From Nocardia cyriacigeorgica (GTDB lineage Bacteria > Actinomycetota > Actinomycetes > Mycobacteriales > Mycobacteriaceae), in NCBI RefSeq assembly GCF_005863245.1, contig NZ_VBUT01000001.1:62001-126000 (forward strand): DNA of 64,000 nt, given 5' to 3'. The notes beneath the pieces were generated by a model that was not told the DNA's origin, did not search any database, and worked only from the letters and a program-made list of their open reading frames with translations. This document shows, piece after piece, positions 25,724 through 34,200 of this stretch (position 1 is its first letter; each line of letters opens with the position of its first letter). The position numbers and the translations under genes are program-made.

Positions 25724-27034
25724 TCACCGCATGACGCCGGTATGCCCCGTGGAATACCGCCCCGGCTGCGGCCACACCGTCAACCCGTGCGCACCCTTCC
25801 CGACGGGGATGCGCGCCAGTAGCTTCCAGTCGATGATGTCGATGGCGTAGACCTCGCCGTGGTGGCGGCCGGAGACCCAGAAGACGCGGCCGTCGGCGGA
25901 GATATTGCCCATATCGGGGCTGCCGCCGCCGGGCAGGTACCACTTGTGCACCAGCTTGTCCTGGGCGAAGTCCCACACCGAGATGCTGCCCTCGTGCCGG
26001 TTGGTGATGATCATCTGCTTCGAGTCACGGGTGATGTAGAGCCCGTGCGCACCATGGCCGGTGGGCACGAAACCGGTGTAGTCGAAGGTGAGCGCGTCGA
26101 AGACGTAGATGCCGTTGGCGACCATATCCGCGACGAAGAACTGGGTGCCGTCCGGTGAGAGCTTCACGTCCTGCGGTTTGCCGGAGCGACCGCCGGGCAG
26201 GTCGATGGTTTTGATCGGCTTGCGTCCGGCGACGTCGAAAACCAGCATCCGCCCGATGAATTCGCAGCTGGCCAGGGCGAAGCGGCCGTCGGCCGTGAAG
26301 TCCATATGGTCGACGCCCGCGCAGTCGGGCACCGGGACGCCGTGCAGTTTCTGCCAGGTCTTCGGATCGTAGAAGTCCAGTGACTTGTCCGCCTCGGCGA
26401 CGACCAGGGCGAACTTGCCGTCCGGCGTGTAATACATGTTGTACGGGTCGCGCACCGGAATCGGCGCGCCCGGCTTGCCGGTTCGCGGGTCGATGGGCAG
26501 CAGGCTCCCACCGCCGATGGGCAGATCGTTGGTGGCGTAGAGGGTCTGCATGTCATAGGACGGGACCACATGCTGGGGTTCCTGCCCGCCCGAGGAGAAC
26601 GTGTCGACCACCTGGAAGGTCGCCTGGTCGATCACGGTGACGGTATTGGATTCGCTGTTGGGCACGTAGACGAGTGCGCGATGGTCGGCGACCGACGGAT
26701 CGAGCTCCCGGTTGGCCGCGTAGACGTCGGTGTCCGACAGCGGCGGCGGCATGCCGGGTAGCAGGTTCGCCAGATGGGGTGGTGGCGGCGCGGAGGTCGT
26801 GGCGGCGGTCGCGCCCCCGGTGTGCTGGACCGAGCCGGCCTCGCTCGTGGTGGAACACCCGGCGACGGCCGCCACCACCGCTAGGGAGGCGACCAGCGAA
26901 GCCCGGCGGCGCCGCACGCCGTGATCGATTCGGCAGGTGTTGGTTCTCGCGCCGATGACCCGCGTCGCAGCCCCCGAACACTGACCGCGCACGCCGGGCA
27001 CCGGCGCTGAATTGTGGTGCTGACGGGAGGACAT
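25724..27034 (-). CDS. YncE-type beta-propeller lipoprotein
   Basis: 436-residue protein. After a long N-terminal stretch a hydrophobic segment ends in the lipobox VVAAVAGC (residues about 48-60), so the mature protein is probably lipid-anchored outside the membrane. A short Ala/Thr/Pro linker follows, then repeated blades of about 45 residues with YVTN-like motifs such as VYVPNSESNTVTVID, FVADMVANGIYVFD and ISVWDFAQDKLVHKW. The start at 27034 is supported by TATGCT 8 nt upstream, but internal starts nearer the lipobox are possible. Some family members bind metal or act with quinoproteins; no partner is seen. Confidence 0.85.
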   Translation of the reverse strand: MSSRQHHNSAPVPGVRGQCSGAATRVIGARTNTCRIDHGVRRRRASLVASLAVVAAVAGCSTTSEAGSVQHTGGATAATTSAPPPPHLANLLPGMPPPLSDTDVYAANRELDPSVADHRALVYVPNSESNTVTVIDQATFQVVDTFSSGGQEPQHVVPSYDMQTLYATNDLPIGGGSLLPIDPRTGKPGAPIPVRDPYNMYYTPDGKFALVVAEADKSLDFYDPKTWQKLHGVPVPDCAGVDHMDFTADGRFALASCEFIGRMLVFDVAGRKPIKTIDLPGGRSGKPQDVKLSPDGTQFFVADMVANGIYVFDALTFDYTGFVPTGHGAHGLYITRDSKQMIITNRHEGSISVWDFAQDKLVHKWYLPGGGSPDMGNISADGRVFWVSGRHHGEVYAIDIIDWKLLARIPVGKGAHGLTVWPQPGRYSTGHTGVMR

Positions 27035-27042
27035 GGCAGCGA

Positions 27043-27048
27043 AGCATA
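27043..27048 (-). promoter_or_regulatory. Putative -10 hexamer TATGCT of the beta-propeller gene
   Basis: The minus-strand TATGCT lies 8 nt before the ATG at 27034, so a leaderless transcript is predicted. Confidence 0.35.
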
Positions 27049-27118
27049 GGGATAGCCACCCGGTAGCGCAGCTGTCCGCGCCGAACTCGGGGGGAAACCG
27101 CGTCGAGCCGACGATGGC

Positions 27119-28468
27119 TCAGGGCAGGTCGGTGAGCACCCGGTCAAGGGCCGTCACCGCCGCGTCGAGTTCCTCGGCGGTCACCGTCAACGGCGGACGG
27201 AACCGGATGCCGCGTTCACCGGTGCCGATGATGAGCACATGCTCGCGTTCGCGCAGCTGGGTGAGCACGTCGTCACGGAAGCGGGTGTCGGGCAGGGTGA
27301 TCGCGCACATGAGCCCGCGACCACGCGGTTCGGTCACGGTCGGATGCCGCCGCGCCAGCTCCGTGAGCCGGTCCAGCAGGTGCGCGCCGAGCAGCCGGGA
27401 GCGTTCGACGAGCCCGTCGCGTTCGATCACCTCGAGGATGCGGCGGGTGCGCACCATATCGGTCAAGTTGCCGCCCCAGGTGGAGTTCAGCCGGGAGCTG
27501 ACAGCGAACACATTGTCGGCAACCTCGTCCACGCGCCCGCCCGCCATCACGCCGCACACCTGGGTCTTCTTCCCGAAGGCCACCACATCCGGTGCCAGCC
27601 CGAATTGCTGGTAGGCCCAGGTCGTTCCGGTCATGCCGACACCGGTCTGCACCTCGTCGAGTACGAACAGCGCGTCGTTGTCGTGGCACAGCTGCTGCAT
27701 CGCGGCGAGGAATTCCGGGCGCAGATGCCGATCGCCGCCCTCGCCCTGGATCGGTTCGGCAATGAAACACGCGATGTCATGCGGGTTCTCGGCGAAGGCG
27801 CGGGCCGCCTGGTCGAGGGCGAGCCGTTCGGCCGCGGCGATATCGCGCCCCTCGCCCAGGTACGGCGCCTCGATGCGCGGCCAGTCGAAGGCCGGGAAGC
27901 GCGCGGTCTTGGTGGGGTCGGTATTGGTCAGCGACATGGTGTAGCCGGTGCGTCCGTGGAAGGCGCCGGTCAGGTGCATCACCTGGGTGCCGAGTCGCGG
28001 TGACCGGCCGTGGCTTTCGTTGTGCCTGCTCTTCCAGTCGAACGCCACCTTGAGCGCGTTCTCCACGGCGAGCCCACCGCCGTCGATGAAGAACAGGTGC
28101 GGCAGCCGGGGATCGCCGAGCACCCGCACGAAGGTTTCCACGAAACGGGCCATGGCGACGGTGTAGATGTCGGAGTTGCTCGGCTTGTTGAGTGCGGCGG
28201 CGGCCAGCTCCGCGACGAACGCCTCGTCACCGGCGAGCGCCGGATGATTCATGCCGAGGGCGTTGGAGGCGAAGAAGCCGAACATGTCCAGGTAGACGGT
28301 GCCGTCACGTTCGTCGACGAGGTGGCGGCCCTGCGATTGTCGCAGGTCCAGAACCAGCTCGAAGCCATCGGCGAGGATGCTCGCCGACAAGATCTCATGG
28401 ACTCGGGATGCGGTGGTGACCGATACCTCGTCACCATCCGAGCGGGTGCGCTCCAGTTCGATGGTCAC
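27119..28468 (-). CDS. lat: L-lysine 6-transaminase LAT
   Basis: 449-residue class III PLP aminotransferase that moves the epsilon amino group of lysine to 2-oxoglutarate, giving 2-aminoadipate semialdehyde (which cyclises to piperideine-6-carboxylate). The PLP Lys is residue 300 in FGKKTQVCG, the number I recall for M. tuberculosis Rv3290c. Other motifs are DGGGLAVENALKVAF, GAFHGRTGYTMSL and VLDEVQTGVGMTG. The start is a GTG with TACCCT 6 nt upstream. It lies next to lrpA and is divergent from pcd, its pathway partner. Confidence 0.96.
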   Translation of the reverse strand: MTIELERTRSDGDEVSVTTASRVHEILSASILADGFELVLDLRQSQGRHLVDERDGTVYLDMFGFFASNALGMNHPALAGDEAFVAELAAAALNKPSNSDIYTVAMARFVETFVRVLGDPRLPHLFFIDGGGLAVENALKVAFDWKSRHNESHGRSPRLGTQVMHLTGAFHGRTGYTMSLTNTDPTKTARFPAFDWPRIEAPYLGEGRDIAAAERLALDQAARAFAENPHDIACFIAEPIQGEGGDRHLRPEFLAAMQQLCHDNDALFVLDEVQTGVGMTGTTWAYQQFGLAPDVVAFGKKTQVCGVMAGGRVDEVADNVFAVSSRLNSTWGGNLTDMVRTRRILEVIERDGLVERSRLLGAHLLDRLTELARRHPTVTEPRGRGLMCAITLPDTRFRDDVLTQLREREHVLIIGTGERGIRFRPPLTVTAEELDAAVTALDRVLTDLP

Positions 28469-28474
28469 ATCCGC

Positions 28475-28480
28475 AGGGTA
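28475..28480 (-). promoter_or_regulatory. Putative -10 hexamer TACCCT of lat
   Basis: The minus-strand TACCCT lies 6 nt before the GTG at 28468, so a leaderless transcript is predicted. Confidence 0.45.
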
Positions 28481-28532
28481 CGAAAGATTTAGCGAAATCT
28501 CTACAACAAAACGGAGAAACTCCGGTCAAGGT

Positions 28533-28985
28533 CTACCTGTCGTAGAATGTCTGCAAGATGATGGTGCTTCGCGTACGGACATTGGCGGTCGCGCGGATCT
28601 CCTGCAACAGCTGTTCCAGATGCCGGGGCGAAGCCACCCGTACCAGCAGCACGTAACTCTCGTCGCCGGCCACCGAGTGGCAGGCCTCGATGCCGGGGAT
28701 CTGCTGCAACAATGCGGGCGCGTCATCGGGTTGGGACGGGTCGAGAGGAGTGATCGCGACGAATGCCGACAGCAGATGCCCCAGCGCCTCGGGATCGACC
28801 TTCGCGGTGTAGCCGCGGATCACGCCCCGCGCTTCCAGCCTGCGCACCCGCGACTGCACCGCCGACACCGACAGGCTCGCCTTTTCGGCCAGGTTGGACA
28901 GGGTCGCCCGGCCGTCGGCCATCAGCTCGCGAATCAGTAGCCGATCGATATCGTCGAGAACGGGCTTTGCCGGTGTTTCCGCCAT
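28533..28985 (-). CDS. lrpA: Lrp/AsnC family regulator LrpA
   Basis: 150-residue feast/famine regulator. The N-terminal helix-turn-helix is DDIDRLLIRELMADGRATLSNLAEKASLSVSAVQSRVRRLEARG in two halves (residues about 10-55). The C-terminal RAM domain (about 70-145) ends in STIILQTFYDR. In M. tuberculosis the homologue Rv3291c controls lat; the same neighbours here support control of lat and pcd. The start is the ATG with TAGCCT 6 nt upstream. Confidence 0.92.
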   Translation of the reverse strand: MAETPAKPVLDDIDRLLIRELMADGRATLSNLAEKASLSVSAVQSRVRRLEARGVIRGYTAKVDPEALGHLLSAFVAITPLDPSQPDDAPALLQQIPGIEACHSVAGDESYVLLVRVASPRHLEQLLQEIRATANVRTRSTIILQTFYDR

Positions 28986-28991
28986 CAGCGA

Positions 28992-28997
28992 AGGCTA
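28992..28997 (-). promoter_or_regulatory. Putative -10 hexamer TAGCCT of lrpA
   Basis: The minus-strand TAGCCT lies 6 nt before the ATG at 28985, so a leaderless transcript is predicted. Confidence 0.4.
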
Positions 28998-29095
28998 ACG
29001 CAGCCAACGGGGCCCGTGCAGAAAACTTGTAATCGTTCATTCCGCGACCGCACCCGCGTCGGGCACCGGTCGGCGACGTCGAAGCGGAGGACCAG

Positions 29096-30649
29096 ATGAC
29101 CAGCGAAACGGAGCACCGGAAGCCGCACATCGTGGGCGAGCATTCCACCCGCATGCTGCCGGGCCGCGCCGAAGCCCTGCTCGACGCGCTCGGCGCCGAA
29201 CTCCCCCCGCCCGGCACGCTGGTCGCGCGCACGCCCATCACCGGCGGACAGCTGGCCACCGTCCGCCCGGACTCCCCCGCCGACGTCGATGCCGCGATCG
29301 AGCGGGCCGCCACCGCGTTTCGGAACTGGCGCACGGTACCCGCCCCGGTGCGCGGCGCGGTAGTGCGCCGACTGGCCGAATTGCTGCGCGCGCACAAGAA
29401 CGAGCTGGGCGAGCTGGTCACCCTGGAAGCGGGCAAGATCGGCGCCGAGGCGGTCGGCGAGGTGCAGGAGATGATCGATGTCTGCGAGTTCGCCGTCGGG
29501 TTGTCGCGTCAGCTCTACGGGCGCACGATGCCCTCGGAGCGGCCCGGCCACCGGCTGATGGAGACCTGGCATCCGCTGGGTGTGGTCGGGGTGATCTCGG
29601 CGTTCAACTTCCCGGTCGCGGTGTGGGCCTGGAATACTGCGATCGCGCTTGTGTGCGGCGACACCGTGGTGTGGAAGCCCTCGGAGACCACGCCGTTGAC
29701 CGGGCTGGCCTGCCATACACTGCTGCGCCGGGCCGCGGCCGACGTGGGCGCCGATCCGCAGATCCATCAGCTGATCCTCGGCAGTGCGGAGGCCGGCGAA
29801 CGACTCGTCGACGACGAACGGGTGGCGTTGCTGAGCGCGACGGGTTCGGTGCGGATGGGCCGCACGGTCGCGCCGCGGGTCGCGGCCCGCCTCGGTCGCT
29901 GCCTGCTCGAGCTCGGCGGCAACAATGCCGCCATCGTGACGGCGTCGGCGGATCTGGAGCTGGCCGCGCGCGGCATCGTGTTCGCTGCGGCGGGCACGGC
30001 GGGCCAGCGCTGCACGACCCTGCGGCGATTGATCGTGCACGCCGATGTGGCGGGACCGCTGCTCGACCGGCTGGAGAGCGCGTATCTGCAACTGCGCGTC
30101 GGCAATCCGCTCGAACCCGGCGTGCTGGTCGGACCGCTGATCAACGCGCGGGCGCATACGTCCATGATCAAGGCCATCGAGCGCGCACTCGACGACGGCG
30201 GCGAATTGATCTGCGGCGGTGAACGAGTGGACGGCTTCGGCGACGACGCCGACTACGTGCAGCCGGCCATCATCCGGATGCCGGCCCAGACCACGGTGGT
30301 GCGGGAGGAGACGTTCGCGCCGATCCTGTACGTGCTGACCTACCACGATTTCGAGACCGCGATCGAGTTGCACAATGCGGTGCCGCAAGGTCTTTCGTCG
30401 TCGATCTTCACCACCGATCAGCGCGAGGCCGAACGGTTCCTGGCCGCCGACGGCTCCGACTGCGGCATCGCCAATGTCAATATCGGCACCTCCGGCGCGG
30501 AGATCGGCGGCGCGTTCGGCGGGGAGAAGCAGACCGGCGGCGGACGCGAATCCGGGTCCGATTCGTGGAAGGCCTATATGCGCCGCGCCACCAACACCGT
30601 CAACTACTCCGATGATCTGCCGTTGGCGCAGGGGATCGAATTCGGCTGA
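29096..30649 (+). CDS. pcd: Piperideine-6-carboxylate/2-aminoadipate semialdehyde dehydrogenase
   Basis: 517-residue NAD-dependent aldehyde dehydrogenase oxidising the LAT product to 2-aminoadipate. The NAD-binding motif is in VGVISAFNFPVAVWAWN, the general base Glu in LLELGGNNAAIV, and the nucleophile Cys306 in GTAGQRCTTLRR. It is most like ALDH7/antiquitin-type enzymes in length and in the GAFGGEKQTGGGRESGSDSWK end. A GGAGG ribosome site precedes the ATG. It is divergent from lrpA, so both may be controlled from the 110-bp spacer. Confidence 0.94.
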   Translation: MTSETEHRKPHIVGEHSTRMLPGRAEALLDALGAELPPPGTLVARTPITGGQLATVRPDSPADVDAAIERAATAFRNWRTVPAPVRGAVVRRLAELLRAHKNELGELVTLEAGKIGAEAVGEVQEMIDVCEFAVGLSRQLYGRTMPSERPGHRLMETWHPLGVVGVISAFNFPVAVWAWNTAIALVCGDTVVWKPSETTPLTGLACHTLLRRAAADVGADPQIHQLILGSAEAGERLVDDERVALLSATGSVRMGRTVAPRVAARLGRCLLELGGNNAAIVTASADLELAARGIVFAAAGTAGQRCTTLRRLIVHADVAGPLLDRLESAYLQLRVGNPLEPGVLVGPLINARAHTSMIKAIERALDDGGELICGGERVDGFGDDADYVQPAIIRMPAQTTVVREETFAPILYVLTYHDFETAIELHNAVPQGLSSSIFTTDQREAERFLAADGSDCGIANVNIGTSGAEIGGAFGGEKQTGGGRESGSDSWKAYMRRATNTVNYSDDLPLAQGIEFG

Positions 30650-30668
30650 CCGTCGCCCTTGGTGCCGT

Positions 30669-31214
30669 TCAGCGCCCGAACCGCACCGTCCAGGCGCCGC
30701 GATGGTGCAGCCGGACGGGACTGGCCGGTGGAATGTCGAGTCGCCAGAACGAGGCGGCGGGTGCATCCAGGGCCACCAGCAGCGCCGCCCGGATCACCGC
30801 GGGATGGGTCAGCGCGACCGTTGACCGGCCTGCGTCGGCGATGACGGCAAGCCAGGCAGCGATCCTGTCGACGAGATCCAGGATCGACTCGCCGCCGTGT
30901 CCGCGAAACGCGGGATCGGTGAGCCAGTCGTGCGCGTCCTCGGGCGGGAGTGCGGCGAGTTCGCGGCCGCGCCAGCTGCCCGCGTCGAGATCGCGGAGGG
31001 CGGGTTCGGTGCGGCCCGTCACTCCGAGCGCCTCGGCGGTGTCGCGGGCGCGGCGCTCGGGCGCGATCAACACCACGGCATCGGCGGGCGGGCGATACGG
31101 TGCCGGCGCGTTGCGGCCGGCTTCGGTGAGCGGTTCGTCATCGGGGAAGCGCGCGCTGCGCATGGCCTCGGTCACACCGTGGCCGATCAGGTCGAGTTTC
31201 AGCACGCCGGGCAC
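30669..31214 (-). CDS. Histidine phosphatase-like protein lacking the motif Arg
   Basis: 181-residue member of the histidine phosphatase superfamily. The usual RHG catalytic motif is GHG here (LDLIGHGVTEAMR, residues about 7-19). The second Arg region is kept as APERRARDTAEALG and the late His in ALTHPAVIRAAL. The motif EAMRSARFPDDEPL defines an actinobacterial subgroup in which I recall the first Arg being commonly Ala, Gly or Ser. Activity is therefore uncertain. It starts at a GTG with TATCGT 6 nt upstream, and converges on pcd. Confidence 0.8.
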   Translation of the reverse strand: MPGVLKLDLIGHGVTEAMRSARFPDDEPLTEAGRNAPAPYRPPADAVVLIAPERRARDTAEALGVTGRTEPALRDLDAGSWRGRELAALPPEDAHDWLTDPAFRGHGGESILDLVDRIAAWLAVIADAGRSTVALTHPAVIRAALLVALDAPAASFWRLDIPPASPVRLHHRGAWTVRFGR

Positions 31215-31220
31215 AGCGCA

Positions 31221-31226
31221 ACGATA
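31221..31226 (-). promoter_or_regulatory. Putative -10 hexamer TATCGT of the phosphatase-like gene
   Basis: The minus-strand TATCGT lies 6 nt before the GTG at 31214, so a leaderless transcript is predicted. Confidence 0.4.
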
Positions 31227-31282
31227 CGGGCGGCGGCGCTGGTCGCGGCATACGTGTCGGTGCCCGGGTGCACACTGATCCC

Positions 31283-34200
31283 ATGGCCGAGTTCTCCACC
31301 GCGACCCGGGAGTGGTTCGACGGCGCCTTCCCGGCGCCGACGGATGCCCAGCTCGGTGCGTGGCGCGCCATCGCGGCAGGGGAACACACCCTGGTCATCG
31401 CGCCGACCGGCTCGGGCAAGACGCTGTCGGCGTTCCTGTGGGCCATCGATCGGCTGGCCTCCGGCGCGAAACCCGACGAGCCGGGCACCACGGTGCTCTA
31501 CGTTTCGCCGTTGAAGGCCCTCGCGGTGGACGTGGAACGCAATCTGCGGGCCCCGCTGGTCGGCATCACCCAGACGGCCAAGCGGCTCGGGCTCGATCCG
31601 CCGCACATCAGCGTCGGCGTGCGTTCCGGCGACACCAGCGCGAGCGAACGCCGCTCCATGCAACGCACCCCGCCCGACATCCTCATCACCACCCCGGAAT
31701 CGCTGTTCCTCATGCTCACCTCGGCGGCCAGGGAGACCCTGCGCACCGTGCGGACGGTGATCGTGGACGAGGTGCACGCCATCGCCGGCTCCAAACGCGG
31801 CTCGCACCTGGCCCTGTCGCTGGCCCGGCTGGACCTGCTCACCGAACGCCCGGTGCAGCGCATCGGCCTGTCGGCCACCGTGCGCCCGCCCGAGGAGGTG
31901 GGCCGCTTCCTGGTGGGCAGCGCGCCACTGACCATCGTCTCCCCACCCGCCCCGAAGACCTTCGACCTGTCTGTGCGGGTACCGATCGCGGATATGACCG
32001 AGCCCGGCGAATCGGATCAGCCCGGTTCGATCTGGCCGCATGTGGACGAGGCGATCGTGGACCTGGTGCTCGCGCATCGGTCCTCGATCGTGTTCGCCAA
32101 TTCCCGCAGACTGGCCGAACGGCTCACCGCGCGGCTGAACGAAACCTTCGCCGAACGCGCCGGCGATCCGGTCGAGACCGAGCACGCGCCGCCCGCGCAG
32201 CTCGGCGCGTCCACCGAGGTGGTGCACGGTGCGGCACCGCTGCTGGCCCGGGCACACCACGGCTCGGTGAGCAAGGAGCAGCGCGCGCTCATCGAAGACG
32301 ATCTCAAGAGTGGGCGGTTGCGCTGCGTGGTCGCCACCAGCAGCCTGGAACTGGGCATCGATATGGGCGCGGTGGATCTGGTGGTTCAGGTCGAGGCGCC
32401 GCCGTCGGTGGCCAGCGGGCTGCAACGGATCGGGCGGGCCGGGCATCAGGTCGGCGAGATCTCGCGCGGAGTGTTGTTTCCCAAGCACCGCACCGATGTC
32501 ATCCACTGCGCGGTCGCCGCCCAGCGCATGACCACCGGCCAGATCGAGGCCATCCAGATTCCGGCGCATCCGCTCGACATCCTCGCCCAGCAGACGGTGG
32601 CGGTGTGCGCGCTGGAGCCGGTCGACGTCGACGCCTGGTTCGAGGTGGTCCGCAGCACCGGAAGCTATGCGTCGCTGCCGCGTTCGGCCTACGAATCGGT
32701 GCTCGATCTACTGTCCGGGCGCTACCCGTCCGACGAGTTCGCCGAACTGCGCCCGCGGGTGGTGTGGGATCGCGACGCGGGCACGCTGACCGGCAGGCCC
32801 GGCGCTCAACGGCTGGCCGTCACCTCCGGGGGCGCGATCCCCGACCGCGGCATGTTCGCGGTGTACATGGTGGGCGAAAAGGCTTCCCGCGTCGGCGAAC
32901 TCGATGAGGAGATGGTCTACGAATCGCGGGTCGGCGATGTCTTCGCGCTCGGCGCGACCAGCTGGCGGATCGAGGAGATCACCTTCGACCGGGTGCTGGT
33001 GACGCCCGCCTTCGGCCAGCCGGGACGGTTGCCGTTCTGGCACGGCGACGGCCTCGGGCGGCCCGCCGAATTGGGTGCGGCGCTGGGTGAATTCATCCGG
33101 CGCGCGGGCCAGGTATCCGAGCGTGCGGAGTCCGACGACGGCCTGGCAGAGCTGGTCGGCGCGGCCGGGCTGGACGAGAACGCCACCTCGAATCTGGTTG
33201 CGCTGCTCGATGATCAGCGCGCCGCGACCGGCAGGCTGCCCACCGACCGCACATTGATCGTTGAGCGGTTCCGCGATGAGCTGGGCGACTGGCGGCTGGT
33301 GCTGCACTCCCCCTACGGACTGCCGGCGCACGCACCGTGGGCGCTGGCCGTGGGGGCGCGGCTGCGGGAACGCTTCGGGGTCGACGCCGCACCCAACGCC
33401 TCCGATGACGGCATCGTGGTCCGGCTGCCGGACACCACCGACGATCCGCCGGGCGCCGAACTGTTCGTCTTCGAGCCGGACGAGATCGACGACATCGTCA
33501 CCGAACAGGTCGGCGGCTCGGCCCTGTTCGCCTCCCGCTTCCGCGAGTGCTCGGCGCGCGCCCTGCTGCTGCCGCGCCGCGATCCCGGCAAACGCGCCCC
33601 GCTGTGGCAGCAACGCCAGCGCTCGGCGCAGCTGCTCGACGTGGCGCGTAAGTTCCCGGATTTCCCGATCCTGCTGGAGACGGTGCGCGAATGCCTGCGC
33701 GATGTCTACGATCTGCCCGCGTTGAGCGAGCTGCTGGGCCGGGTGGCGCGGCGGCAGGTGCGGCTGATCGAGGTGGAGACCGCGACACCGTCACCGTTCG
33801 CCAACGCGCTGCTGTTCGATTACATCGGCCAGTTCATGTACGACGGCGACAGCCCGCTGGCCGAACGCCGGGCGGCGGCATTGTCGCTGGATTCGAGCCT
33901 GCTGGCCGAACTGCTGGGGCGGGTGGAGCTGCGGGAACTGCTCGACGCCACCGTCATCGAGCAGACCGAACGTGAGCTGCAACGGCTCACCCCCGAACGC
34001 CTGGCCCGCGACGCCGAGGGCCTGGCCGATCTGCTGCGGCTGCTCGGGCCGCTCACCGCTGCCGAGGCCGCCGAGCGGTGTCGCGAGGACCCCGCGCCGT
34101 GGTTCGCCGAACTCGTGCAGGCCCGGCGGGCACTGGAGGTTTCCTTCGCCGGACGTACCTGGTGGGCGCCGGTGGAAGACGCGGCCCGCTTACGTGACGC

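Noticed and set aside
28985..30766. Long minus-strand open frame opposite pcd
   Set aside because: Antisense to a well-supported aldehyde dehydrogenase, and its product is low-complexity.
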